In this document: positions 11,163 to 21,863 of the stretch, in pieces | Layout of the letters: each line of letters opens with the position of its first letter | Position numbering within the stretch: the first letter of the stretch is position 1 | NCBI GenBank assembly: GCA_018398585.1 | Contig: JAGTTD010000019.1 | Location: 11,700,338 to 11,764,337, forward strand | DNA length: 64,000 nt | DNA from: Simmondsia chinensis | Lineage: Eukaryota; Streptophyta; Magnoliopsida; Caryophyllales; Simmondsiaceae | Reading direction: 5' to 3' | The notes under the pieces: model-generated | Told to the model about the DNA's origin: nothing | The model's database searches: none | Seen by the model: the letters and a program-made list of their open reading frames with translations, nothing else | Position numbers and translations under genes: made by a program

Positions 11163-11402
11163 ATGGCTTCATCACTAAGGGAAATGACATCCAATTTTGT
11201 GAAATTGGACCGGTTTGATGGGGGAAATTTCCGACGGTGGCAGAGAAAGATGCATTTTCTCATAACAACGCTGAATGTGGTGTATGTCCTGAATACACCG
11301 TCTCCATCCCCTGTTTCTGAGGAGGAAGAAACACTGGCCGAGCAAAGGGCAAGACTGAAGTGGGAAAACGATGATTTCGGAAGTCAATCTAATCGAGAGT
11401 GA
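11163..11402 (+). pseudogene. copia-2 truncated gag (79 codons)
   Basis: MASSLREMTSNFVKLDRFDG, then FRRWQRKMHFLITTLNVVYVL, is the N-terminus of the gag of this copia group. In relatives the N-terminus is followed by roughly 200 residues of capsid and a CCHC knuckle. Here the frame passes directly into sequence encoding the start of protease and ends after KWENDDFGSQSNRE. The last 32 bases overlap the pol frame. The simplest explanation is an internal deletion, out of frame, near 11365. The 79-residue product has no knuckle. I chose the ATG at 11163 because homology begins there. Confidence 0.8.
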
Positions 11403-14400
11403 TAATTCTTGGTGGATTGACTCAGGGGCCACGAAGCATGTATGCAAGGATAGGGGGTTCTTCTCCACTTTTGAGCCCATGGACAACGGAACTGAGTTGT
11501 TCATGGGAAATGGGGCGTCGGTACCGGTTAAAGGGAAGGGGAAAATTGACTTACTTTTCACATCCGGAAAAACCCTTACTTTAACCGATGTATGCTTCGC
11601 TCCTGATGTTAAGAAGAATCTTGTATCGGGTGGCCTGTTAAATAGGTTTGGGTTCAAGTTGGTCTTCGAGGCCGACAAGTTTATTTTGTCAAAGGGTGGT
11701 GTATTTGTTGGGAAAGGATACCTATGTAATGGTATGTTTAAACTAAATGTTAATAATAAGAACGTTGATTCTGTTTATGTGCTTGATTCGTCGTTTTTAT
11801 GGCATTATAGACTAGGTCATGTGAATTTTCGTAGATTACATGAAATGGATAATTCTTCGTTGATTCCTCACATAGATAAAGTTGTTGACAAATGCAAGAC
11901 TTGTATGCTAACAAAAATAACGAAATCTCCATTTCCTTCTGTGCAAAGAGAGACTAATCTACTTGATCTAGTCCATAGTGACTTATGTGACTTCAAGCGA
12001 ACACCGAGTTTGGGTGGAAAGAATTACTTTGTTACATTTATCGATGATTATTCAAGATTTTGTTATGTTTATTTGATAAGTAACAAAGACGACTCGCTTG
12101 ATAGGTTTAAAGCATATAAAGCAGAATCTGAATTACACTGTGAAACCTTCCTCAAGCGTTTAAGGTCGGATCGTGGTGGCGAATACTACGATCCTAAATA
12201 TTTTGAATCCACAGGAATAATACATGAAATAACTGCACCTTATATGCCACAACAAAATGGCGTGGCTGAGAGGAAAAACCGGACTCTAACTGAGATGGTT
12301 AATTCCATGTTATCTTATTCCGGTCTCAGTGATGGATTTTGGGGTGAGGCTACGTTAACGGCCTGTCACATATTAAACAGAGTTCCAAACAAGAGAAATA
12401 AAATAACTCCATATGAGTTGTGGAGCAAACGAGCCCCTAATTTAGATTATCTAAAAGTGTGGGGGTGTAGGGCAGTTGTTAGAGTCCCTGAACCTAAACG
12501 GAAAAAATTAGGTGAAAGAGGCATTGATTGCATCTTTGTGGATTATGCGTCTAATAGTAAGGCATATTGGTTCTATATTGTTGAACCTAATGATTATATC
12601 AACGTGAATACGATAGTAGAATCGAGAGATGCAATATTTGATGAGAATCGGTTTACTTCAATCCCTAGACCGATGGATTATGTACCGGTTGAGATTGACA
12701 CGCAAGTGTCTAATGACGTTGTTCGTCATGAGAGGGAGAATGTCCCTGATAGAGCTCTAGAACTCCGAAGGAGTAAGAGAGCAAGGAAGGAGAAATCCTT
12801 CGGTTCGGACTTCTACACGTATTTGGTAGAAGGTTCGAGGAACGATGTGGACCAAGTGGTTCCATATTGTTGTGTCATGGAAGCTGATCCCATGACGTTT
12901 GATGAGGCGATGAGGTCTCATGATGTCTCGTTTTGGAAAGAGGCTATAAACGATGAAATGGATTCCATTTTAGGTAATAATACCTGGATTCTTGAGGATC
13001 TTCCACGAGGAAGTAAACCCATCGGGTGCAAATGGATCTTCAAAAAGAAGATGAAAGTCGATGGATCGATTAACAAATTTAAAGCCCGATTGGTGGCTAA
13101 AGGATTCACCCAAAGACATGGACTGGATTACTTTGATACCTATGCCCCAGTGGCAAGGATATCGACGATAAGGGTACTTATTGCTCTTGCCTCCATTTTT
13201 AAACTAGTGATACACCAAATGGATGTCAAAACGGCATTCCTGAATGGTGAGCTAGAGGAGGAAGTATACATGGAACAACCAGAAGTGTTTTTTGTTCCGG
13301 GCCAAGAGAGAAAAGTGTGTAAACTCATACGTTCTCTGTATGGACTGAAACAAGCTCCGAAGCAATGGCACCAAAAATTTGATCAGGTTGTATTGAACAA
13401 TGGATTCGTTATAAACGAATCAGATAAATGTGTCTATAGCAAGTTTGATAATGGCAAAGGGGTCATTATATGTTTGTATGTCGATGACATGCTGATTTTC
13501 GGTTCTGATATGGAGCAAGTAGAGAGAACTAAACTGTTTCTCTCTGAAAACTTTGCTATGAAAGACATGGGTGAGGCGGAGGTGATCCTCGATATCAGAA
13601 TTGTAAGGAATGATAATTCCATTTCCTTGACACAGTCTCACTATATCGAAAAGGTGTTGAAAAGGTTCCATTTCTTTGACTGTGCACCGATTTCCACACC
13701 GATGGATCCTAGTGTGAAATTAGAACCGAATGAGGGTGCTCCAGTGGCACAATTGGAGTACGCTCGAGCTATTGGCTGTCTCATGTATGCCATGACAAGC
13801 ACAAGGCCTGATATTGCCTTTGCTGTTGGAAAGCTGAGTAGGTATACCAGCAAACCGAGTAAGTTGCACTGGAATGCAGTGCACCGGGTACTGAAGTACC
13901 TAAAGAAGACTATGGATTATGGTCTCAATTATGTTGGGTATCCTCCTATTTTGGAAGGATATACTGATGCAAGTTGGATCTCCGATGTGGAGGATCATGC
14001 ATCCACGAGTGGATGGGTATTCCTGTTTGGTGGGGGTGCAGTTTCTTGGGGTTCCAAGAAACAAACTTGCATATCTGACTCTACAATGGCGGCGGAGTTT
14101 ATAGCTCTTGCTTCTGCGGCTAAAGAAGCCGAGTGGTTAAAGGATCTCTTGTATGAGATACCTTTGTGGCCGAAGCCGATTTCTCCTATTTCTATCCATT
14201 GTGATAGTCAGGCTACGCTTTCTAAAGCATACAGTGAAGTGTATAATGGGAAGTCCAGACACATTGGTGTGAGACATAGTATGGTGAGACACCTTATTCG
14301 GGAAGGTGTTATCACTGTGGACTTCGTGAGAACCTGTCAGAATCTAGCGGATCCGTTTACTAAAGGCCTGGCTAGAGATTTGGTTTTGAAAACAAATGAA

Positions 14401-14439
14401 GGGATGGGGTTGAAACCTGTCATAATTAGTCGCCCATGA
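11371..14439 (+). CDS. copia-2 Pol polyprotein (protease, integrase, RT, RNase H), 1022 aa, uninterrupted
   Basis: This is a complete Ty1/copia pol core acting in element replication inside virus-like particles and in integration. In order: aspartic protease with DSGA at residues 17-20; pre-integrase HHCC (H145, H150, C175, C178); integrase core with acidic triad candidates D204, D267 and E300 (QQNGVAERKN); RT at about 530-775 with QMDVKTAFLNG and YVDD at 703-706; RNase H with D866, E909, D945 and D993. There are no stops or frameshifts. The ATG at 11371 lies inside the frame left by the gag deletion, so translation normally by gag-pol fusion is lost and expression would need initiation here. 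It is the only long intact reading frame in the window. Confidence 0.93.
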   Translation: MISEVNLIESDNSWWIDSGATKHVCKDRGFFSTFEPMDNGTELFMGNGASVPVKGKGKIDLLFTSGKTLTLTDVCFAPDVKKNLVSGGLLNRFGFKLVFEADKFILSKGGVFVGKGYLCNGMFKLNVNNKNVDSVYVLDSSFLWHYRLGHVNFRRLHEMDNSSLIPHIDKVVDKCKTCMLTKITKSPFPSVQRETNLLDLVHSDLCDFKRTPSLGGKNYFVTFIDDYSRFCYVYLISNKDDSLDRFKAYKAESELHCETFLKRLRSDRGGEYYDPKYFESTGIIHEITAPYMPQQNGVAERKNRTLTEMVNSMLSYSGLSDGFWGEATLTACHILNRVPNKRNKITPYELWSKRAPNLDYLKVWGCRAVVRVPEPKRKKLGERGIDCIFVDYASNSKAYWFYIVEPNDYINVNTIVESRDAIFDENRFTSIPRPMDYVPVEIDTQVSNDVVRHERENVPDRALELRRSKRARKEKSFGSDFYTYLVEGSRNDVDQVVPYCCVMEADPMTFDEAMRSHDVSFWKEAINDEMDSILGNNTWILEDLPRGSKPIGCKWIFKKKMKVDGSINKFKARLVAKGFTQRHGLDYFDTYAPVARISTIRVLIALASIFKLVIHQMDVKTAFLNGELEEEVYMEQPEVFFVPGQERKVCKLIRSLYGLKQAPKQWHQKFDQVVLNNGFVINESDKCVYSKFDNGKGVIICLYVDDMLIFGSDMEQVERTKLFLSENFAMKDMGEAEVILDIRIVRNDNSISLTQSHYIEKVLKRFHFFDCAPISTPMDPSVKLEPNEGAPVAQLEYARAIGCLMYAMTSTRPDIAFAVGKLSRYTSKPSKLHWNAVHRVLKYLKKTMDYGLNYVGYPPILEGYTDASWISDVEDHASTSGWVFLFGGGAVSWGSKKQTCISDSTMAAEFIALASAAKEAEWLKDLLYEIPLWPKPISPISIHCDSQATLSKAYSEVYNGKSRHIGVRHSMVRHLIREGVITVDFVRTCQNLADPFTKGLARDLVLKTNEGMGLKPVIISRP

Positions 14440-15006
14440 TAGGCCCTCAACTCGACGTCTAGTATGATGCTAGGTCTCGGGTTCAATGAGAGAGACTTGT
14501 CATCTGTGTGACTGCAAGCACTAAATGAGTTAGTTTCCATCCCGAGTGTGAAGTGCTTGATACCTACGTTAGTGATTATAAAAGGATGAGCAAATGCTCT
14601 TAATGGACCTGGTTTTAGAACTTATTGAATGTCGTATAGTAGGGGCATGATCAATGAGGTCCACCTTAGTGAGTGTTGAAGTTTGGCCGCTTCAAAGGGG
14701 TGATTTTTGACAAGGGTTTGGCCCTAAAACACTCACGAAGGGTACAGGACACAAGGCCATAAATGTGTCGATCTGGGAGGTGTAGGGAGTGTACGGGGAG
14801 TACGCCTTGTGCGTGATTAGATTGTCGGTTAGTCAAATGGGTTGTATGGTTCAAAGCTTGGACTACCATTTTCGATCCGATTAACTGTATGGTCTTTTCA
14901 CTAGCTGGGGGTTCAATCGTGAGACACCCTCGTTGATGCACAATAAGGCCTCCTTTAAACGAGATGTCACTTTGAGATTGGTTGTATTTTAAAAATGGTG
15001 GGGGAT
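14440..15006 (+). other. copia-2 3' untranslated region and polypurine tract
   Basis: There are no coding blocks after the pol stop. The last bases before the right LTR, TGGTGGGGGAT (14996-15006), form the polypurine tract for plus-strand priming. Confidence 0.7.
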
Positions 15007-15791
15007 TGTTGATGTATTTTCAAAATATTGGTTGTATAAAATGGATATATGTGTGTTAAATATTGTTTATATGTATATAAGATGTATTTGAGATTGTTCC
15101 GATACTTGTATGAGTGATTAGGGCATCATTGGGAGTATGTGTCGACACATGGGTCATATGTGTCGACACAAAATCCTATAGAACGCAGGAGAGATAGCTG
15201 TGTGTCGACACACATGGCCCGTGTGTCGACACACAGCCCGTTTCGGGTGCGCACGGAGGAACCTGTGTGTCGACACACAGAAATTGTGTGTCGACACACA
15301 GGCTTACAGTGAGCCAGTGTGTCGACCTGTGTGTCGACAGTATCGACACACAACTTCGACACACAGGTCGGTTTTGACGGTTTTCTGCGCGGTTTCTTCC
15401 CAGTTCTTTTATATATTGATGCTCTTGGTTTTGGGACGTTTTTACAGAAGAGAATAGACCAGAGTTTCTCCCCTCTCATCAATAAGAAGAAAACATATAA
15501 ATTGGAGTGGAATTTCACAAGAAAGAAATTTGAAGAACATCTTCATGGTTCTTGTGTTCTATGTGAGTTTATCAAAGGGTGAGTTCTCTAAATCAACCAA
15601 TCTCTAGACATCTTCTTCAATCTCTTCCCATACACTTCTTCACTCCATATTTTGGTAGTTGTTGTATTCCCGAGGATATTTCGTATACCGAAATAAACCT
15701 TAAGGATAGTGATTACACGCCTCAACACCCGAGATCGTTTGGATACCCGGTTGCAAGGTTTTTGCAAGTATTTTCTGAATTTTTCCTAACA
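15007..15791 (+). repeat. 3' LTR of copia-2 (785 bp) with expanded palindrome array
   Basis: It matches 10394-11135. The palindrome centres fall after 15143, 15164, 15206, 15227, 15271, 15292, 15323 and 15335, with intervals 21, 42, 21, 44, 21, 31 and 12. The site at 15292 is absent from the left LTR and lies exactly 21 bp from its neighbour. Half-sites also lie near 15344 and 15357. TATA-like TTTATATAT is at 15408-15416. Confidence 0.95.
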
Positions 15792-16251
15792 ATTAATAGA
15801 ACGAGAATTGTTTGTTGTTGTTACTATATCTTTGTTTCTGCGATCATTAAACGTTATATCTTTATGGAGCTTTGATTTATGTGTCATGGTTATTTTAATA
15901 TGATATATCGATTCATGACCATCGAAAAATGCCAATTTTGTGTATGGTCTTTTTTAATTTTAAATTATGAAATTCAAGTAAAATAATGTTATAATAATTT
16001 ATAATATAATTAATAGTTACTATTTATATACTGATAGATTCATCCTGTATCTGTAGGTAATTGTTTTTTGTTTTTATAAAATTAATTTTATAATTCGATT
16101 CGATCCTGTCTTTTAGGATACTTGATTGATATGGATACCCAACTTTTTACATCACATTTGGATAATAATTTTGGTGATTTTAGGTTTTTGGGTATTTGAT
16201 CTAAAATGCATTTCGGGTTGGATGCTCGACCCATGCTCAGCCCTATTATTT

Positions 16252-16560
16252 AGACCCATGCTCCCAAGCATCAAGCTATGTCTATATAAGAGTGCAAACT
16301 TTTAGCTGTTGTTTTTGCGGTGGATAGGTGGCAACAATACCTTACAGACCACCATTTCATTATCAGGATGGATCAGTAGAGTCTTAAGTTTGTGTTGGAA
16401 CAAAAATTGTCTACCCCATTTTAGCATTTTTGGCTACCAAAGTTGATTGGGTTCGATTACGACATTACTTACAAGAGAGGCATAGAAAATTGCGCAGTGG
16501 ACGCTCTCTCGCCCTACTTGGGGTGTAGATTTTGTGTACGGCAGTATCATGTATCTCTAA
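16252..16560 (+). pseudogene. gypsy-A RNase H, second part
   Basis: After the hAT-like insertion the gypsy-A reading resumes with KLLAVVFAVDRWQQYLTDHHFIIRMDQ and then a block ending AVDALS (about 16300-16520). This is the C-terminal half of a Ty3/gypsy RNase H. A stop interrupts it after the DQ motif. Confidence 0.85.
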
Positions 16561-17138
16561 TTTTTACAATGAGCTCTGACGTTCATGGTTCGATGATCTA
16601 GTATTTAGCCGTGTGATACAAGACAAAGAAATTGACCCCCTCTCCCATCCTAAATACTCATGGCATCTGCAGCAATTGCGTTACAAAGGGCAGTTGGTGG
16701 TTGGATCATTCGGGAATTGAGGCGATATATCAGCGTATCAGGAACGGTTTTACTGGAAGGGTCTCAAGTTTAACATCCGTACCTACATTCTTCAGTGCTT
16801 GGTTTGTCAGAGGAACAAATATGAATGACGACATAGTCGAGGTTGCTTCAACCCCACCCCGCCCTATTCCGGCCTACAGTCTAGAGTAGCATATTGTTGG
16901 ATTTTATTGAGGGCCTTCCTCCTTCCGCCGGGTATACCGTCATCCTCTTCGCTATCGACCGCCTCAGCAAGTATGGTCACTTCTTAGCCGTACGACACCC
17001 ATACTTTGCTGCCGTGATAGCACAATTATTTTTTGGACCAGATTTATCACTTACACAACTTAGCCAATAGCCTCGTTAGCAATCGAGACCCGATCTTTAT
17101 CAGTACCTCTTCTCTCGTTTAGGGGAACAGCTTAATAT
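16561..17138 (+). pseudogene. gypsy-A integrase, N-terminal zinc region and core
   Basis: FYWKGLK followed by CLVCQRNKYE (about 16755-16825) is the end of the HHCC zinc region. About 16880-17000 encodes GLPPSAGYTVILFAIDRLSKYGHFLAV, containing the second conserved part of the integrase core. Frames shift several times. At about 17120-17138 the reading (GEQLNMS) is cut by the TR-GAG-like element and resumes at 35911. Confidence 0.85.
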
Positions 17139-17143
17139 GTCTT

Positions 17144-19541
17144 TGATGTAGTTTTAAAAGCAGATTTAAAAACGCGTACTTGCAAGCGTACAAGACCAAA
17201 ATAGCTAAATCTGGTATACGAATCGTATTCACAGAGAATCGGTGTTAAGTCGGACTTAGTGATTAATGAGCAGTTGGAATTTTGTTTTTGTTGGTTGATT
17301 TGAGTGACTAGCTAAACTAGAACAATTAAAATAATAAAAAGGGTGTCAATTCAATTGAGGTTAGTTTAGGGAATGAATTCAGGAGAGCTTTGTTCATATC
17401 CCATCATTATATTATACTATGACAATGATTTAGGTGGCTGAGGGTACAAGCACTGAGCCTGGGTTAACATTTAAACTAGGGCTTAGAGTAATGAACTAGT
17501 CTAAAAGATAAGCTATCATATCACCCTACGTGTAGCATAAGTTATCTCATTAGCACTGCTTAATTCCTTTCTTGCTTCCAATTTAATATTAAACCTGAAT
17601 TAATAATTAAGTTAGGGCTTAGGGGGAATTTTTTTTTTCAATAATTAGCGAGGATAAACTCGCGAACAAAAGTCGGCATCTCAAATAAGAGACCCAAAAA
17701 GCACACATAAAGTGTGGGCAGGGGAAAATAGCAAAAAACTGCAAAACAAGACCCACCCCCAGAATAACACCAAAACAATAAAAAGAACACAACAGAGCAA
17801 AAGAAAAACTAGCTCCAACCAGCAGCACCAGACCCCCAAAAAATTCAACCCACCATAAGCAACTCAGTACAAACCAAGAAAGCCCCACTAAAGAAGACAC
17901 CAAAGACACACCCCTGGAAGCAGGAACAACCACACTCCGAAAGACTGAATGGAACCAGAAAGAAACACCCGAGTAAGCCCCAACCAAGCCTCAAAAGAAC
18001 AAATAACTTTATTCGACTTAGACTCGAATTACTCAACTTTCTCAAGAATCATGTCCCCAAGAAGCTCTGGAGTCAACTATTTGGCTTTTTTGTCACACTT
18101 TTTCCTAGCTCTTCGATTCTTCTTAGAGTTCAGTTGTAGGTTAACAAGTTTAAATTGCTCAAACATCTTGTGCTTTTTCTTTTTCTTTCTGGATCTCAAA
18201 CTCCTGTTGACTTTAACTTGCTCGGCCATATCATCAACACTACGCTGGCAAGATGAATCATTGTTGTCATGATCAACAAAAGTTGCATCGGGGCTAAAAC
18301 CGGGAGGGTAAGAGGGCTCGGAATCCACACTGTCGTTGTGATGGCCACAGTGGCCCAAGTCCAAAGGAGGGGAAGGTTTAGCGTAATGAATTAGTCTAAG
18401 GGCATAAACCATCTTATTACACTAGGTGTAGCATGGATTATCTCAATAGCACTGACAAATTTCTTTGTTACTCCTAATTAAGTAGTAATCTATATAAAAT
18501 ATTGTGTTCAGTGTTGGTTACAACCTCAACCCTGACCATGCGTGAAAACTGGTTATGTTATGGTATAGGCTACAAGCTCGTAGACTAGCGCTATTGAATT
18601 GGAGATCTTAATATGGCTACAAGCACACATAAAGAAACACCAAACAATAATCATAAATTCCCCATAGGGGTGCGTATATAACATAACATAAATTTATTGT
18701 CTAAAGCATAATATAAATCCGGGATACAGATGGCTACCCGTCCTTTATCCCTAAACTAAACGAATCTACTCCTATGTAGGAGTTTTATACATCATTCAAA
18801 TCTAAAAAGAGAAAGAAATAATGAATAAAAACTAGAAGTGAAGACTCCCTCAATTGACATTGACGTTGATCCTTGCTTTGATTCCCCTAACACTCCGACT
18901 ACCTATGCTTCAGCTTTTGAGAACCCGTTGGATTTCGTAGCGGCTTTTGGAAAGAGAGGAGGAAAGGAGACGTGCCAAAATATGGAAAAATAGGTCTCCT
19001 CCTCTCTATTTAGAGGTGGGCGTTATTTAGAGTACATCTAGATGTCCCTCGATCAATAGGCCAAATGAGCCGATCAATCAACCACCTGTTGACAACTTGC
19101 ACAGTTAATTAAAACAAGCATAACTTTTGATCTGTAAAGAGTTACGGGCCAAATTATATACCAAATCAAAGATCTCGAAGAAATTTATGTTACTTTATTG
19201 GTCTCATTAGTGGATGGGTCATAAATACTCTTCTTTTAACCTTTTGCTCGTTTTAAGCTTGATCAATTGCCAAATTGCATGTTCAATCGATCCACGCGCC
19301 CAAGGAAAGACTCTTTTCAATCGAATCTTGACCGGATGGGTACTTCTTTGCACACATTGTCGGGTTTCTCATAATAGTCTTCAAATATGCCTCAATTACA
19401 CTTGGTTATGCCGCTTTTCAACCTTTGTTTGCTTTATTGCACTCCTAGCCTAAATGTACATAGATTACAATAAAATACATATGTAAAAGCCAAATATGTT
19501 GTGGGAATGAGAAATAAAATATGTAAATATAAGGTATATCA
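17144..19541 (-). repeat. left (3') LTR of the TR-GAG-like element
   Basis: It is collinear with 34258-35905 except for about 750 extra bases at roughly 17624-18376, a poly(A)-tailed insertion. Next to its inner edge, the minus strand reads AAGTGGGTTTGGGGATG, a good polypurine tract. Confidence 0.85.
17624..18376 (-). mobile_element. poly(A)-tailed retroposon inside the TR-GAG LTR
   Basis: This block is absent from the sister LTR. On the minus strand it ends in a run of ten A residues (plus-strand T-run at about 17629-17638) preceded by a T-rich 3' region, as expected of a LINE-type or other retroposed RNA. A minus-strand frame at 18077-18412, extending slightly past the right edge, contains a basic stretch (SLRSRKKKKKHKMFEQF) and a PPGFSP block. 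I do not recognise it. The flanks share only GGGGAA-like bases, so a TSD is not secure. A truncated L1-type LINE is possible. Confidence 0.6.
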
Positions 19542-20657
19542 ACATCCCCAAACCCACTTCTTGCTTGTCTTCAAGCAAGTTTCTGCTCAAGCTTGCTAAA
19601 GATCGAAAATTTTGATCAAGCATGTAATAGCAAGACTTAGTTGTGAAAAATATTTCCACGCATATTTGAAGGTTTACCTGAGAGTAGAGAAGCTTTATGT
19701 AATATTATTATTATTATACTAGTTCCAACTCAAGTTCTCGTGGTTCAAGCCTTCGTACTAATGAGTGAGGTTAGAACTTTTCTTCCCTTTTTCTTATTTC
19801 AAAGGAATCAGTTATCCTAACAATTCACTGGTAATCAATAGTGAAATCAAAAGGCTTCTCTTTTTTCTCTTCTTTTTTCTTTTTCCCTTTCTTTAAGTAA
19901 CTCATGGTTAGGCATGTCTTTCTCAGACCCATGTGGCGAGTTTTCGGCCAGTGACTTCCGATCCAATTAGCTCAAGATACAGAGCGAAGAGCAGTCCTCG
20001 GACTTAATGGCTCGAGTGAAAGGAATCCACAGCTTAAGTCATTACTAGCACATACCTTAGTTCTTCTCTTTTTTTCTTTTTTCTTTTTTTTTCAAATTAG
20101 ATATTAGAGCTTATTACAGTGACCAGAAGTGGTTGATTCTTATTAAGCTTTTCCTGTGGCTCATGTAACGAGCTTTGGTACGATAGCTCCTGACCCAGTT
20201 GGCTCAAGATACCAGGTGTTAAGACAACCCTGCGGGCATTCTTGCTCAAGACATAGGGGCTACAAGAACCAACAAGTCATAAGTAATTACCTAATTCACA
20301 GACATTGATACCCCTTTTTTTGAATCATTTAAGATAAAGAGATAAAAAATTAATTTCAACATTGTTAGCAGTAAAATGGTGTATTCAAATTCCTAAAATT
20401 ATTTCCACTATCACAACCTAAAACGTCGGGTAAGTCATAAGATTAAGGATGAAAATAAATAGTTTCTCTAACTAGTTAAAAAATGAAAATCCAAATTTAA
20501 TAGTTAGATCCACGACTAATTTCATTTCATAAATATTGTAATCGTCATAGTACATCTCAAATTTGAACTTCAATATAAGTCACCATAATTCTAAGCTAAT
20601 CCATGCAAAACTCAGCTAATTAAGGTAGAAAGAAGTTAAAAAGGACAACTAAAAGTT
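19542..20657 (-). other. non-coding 3' part of the TR-GAG-like element
   Basis: No protein homology is seen on either strand. Pyrimidine-rich stretches (TTTTCTTTTTC-like, about 19860-19890 and 20060-20095) occur on the plus strand. RT and integrase would be expected here in an autonomous relative and are absent. Confidence 0.5.
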
Positions 20658-21335
20658 CACACAATTAGAGGTGGAAAATTCAACCCGACCTGACCCGAGC
20701 CGAAAATATGTCGTAAATAAATGAACCCGAAACTGAAATGACCCGACATGTAACAAACCCGACCCATTCTTTGCCTGACCTGAAAATAAGCCGATACCAA
20801 TTTGACCTGACCCGACCCACCATTGACCTGAACCAATCCGACCAAAGTAACCTGAACCCGAACCCAACTTGACCTGAAAGCTGAATTTACCTAAGGTCTT
20901 TAAATTCAGTGGGAATTATTAGTCATTAGAAGTACAATTATACTTCATAATATATTATTGAGCACCTATATTAATGATATAATAAATATATTGGTAAAAA
21001 TATAAATTGTTTGGTATAATTTAAACTTTTATAACTGGTTCAAACCATCAAGACACTAAATACTAGGATTATGAAGACTTGAAACATATACAACTTGACC
21101 CAAGATTGATCCGAACCAAAGACCACTCAAAATTAAAGTGACCCGAACTCGAAGTAACTTGACCCGGACCCAACCCGACCCGAGTACAGGTAAAACCCGA
21201 AAGTAAACCCAAGCCTAAATGGGCCGACCCGAGCCCAACCCGACCCGAGTTTATTGTAAACCCAAAATGACCCAAACTCGAATGGGTTCACCTAAACCCG
21301 ACCCAAATGACCCGATTGCCACCTCTACACACAAT
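20658..21335. mobile_element. hAT-like MITE with perfect 8-bp TSD
   Basis: The body is 20666-21327 (662 bp). The termini are TAGAGGTGG and CCACCTCTA, a perfect 9-bp inverted repeat. CACACAAT flanks both sides exactly (20658-20665 and 21328-21335). The arms are packed with CCCGACC, ACCCGA and GACCTGA motifs, the subterminal repeats typical of hAT elements. There is no transposase. Minus-strand open frames here are artefacts of the G-rich repeats. Confidence 0.9.
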
Positions 21336-21863
21336 ACATGCCATCCCCAAACCCAAATCTTGCATTGTCCTTAATGTAAATCCCCAAAAATAAATACAAG
21401 TAAGGAAAGGAAAGAGACGACCTGAGGTGTGGTGCGTTTAGCTATGCGTGGTGAGCAAATCAAAAAATAGAAGGCAGAAACAACAAGCTACAAAAAAAGA
21501 CATCGAAGACAGAATACTAAAGAAACTTATTGGTAGCATTAGAAATATGGGTCGTATAAGTGTTTAGTAAAAAGAAACAAAGTAAGCATGGGAGAGATAA
21601 CAAAAGGATCTGTCGACAAAAGAGAGTTCAATCCCAAAAAAAAACTAAAACACACAACGAAAATAAAAGTAGGTTGGGTTGCCTCCCAAGGGCGCTAAAT
21701 TTAACGTCTTCTATCGGATGTATTGTAGAGAGAAATGTCAACCAAAATGTAAGGCAATGTCTGCCATAGAAATTTGGTTGAGCTTATCAGGATGATCCCC
21801 AAACCTAAAAGTGTTTCTAGACCTATAACTATAAAGGAAGAATACACGATCTGCATTGGGGTC
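21336..21863 (-). other. untranslated stretch downstream of the TR-GAG protease
   Basis: Minus-strand sequence after the protease contains GCGCCCTTGGGAGGCAACCC (21676-21695), a block often seen just downstream of gag-pro in Athila/TR-GAG-like plant elements. No coding blocks are seen. Confidence 0.45.

Larger units (their letters stand above)
10389..15796 (+). mobile_element. copia-2: near-intact Ty1/copia element with 5-bp TSD
   Basis: LTRs lie at 10394-11135 and 15007-15791, beginning TGTTGATG and ending CTAACA. The direct repeat ATTAA flanks the element (10389-10393 and 15792-15796), proving a true insertion. A polypurine tract (TGGTGGGGGAT) ends at the right LTR. The internal region carries a truncated gag and a complete pol. 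The LTRs differ by about fifteen substitutions by eye plus indels in a palindrome array. This makes it one of the youngest elements in the window, but not a brand-new one. Confidence 0.95.
9953..16251. mobile_element. hAT-like non-autonomous DNA element containing copia-2, with probable 8-bp TSD
   Basis: The element body is 9961-16243 including copia-2, and about 880 bp without it (arms 9961-10393 and 15797-16243). The ends are inverted: GGTGGGGGTGAGCAT on the left, and a right end whose reverse complement reads ATAGGGCTGAGCATGG. The arms are rich in ACCCGA-type motifs, as in many plant hAT MITEs. Flanking 8-mers TATTAGTC (9953-9960) and TATTATTT (16244-16251) agree at six of eight positions. 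The gypsy-A reading continues across them. There is no transposase. Confidence 0.65.

Noticed and set aside
11175..11678. 167-codon minus-strand frame across copia-2 protease
   Set aside because: Antisense shadow of the intact pol; no motif of its own.
20649..20867. Glycine-rich proteins on the minus strand (GSGSGYFGRIGSGQ-type)
   Set aside because: These are translations of CCCGACC-type repeats within a MITE, with no coding evidence.
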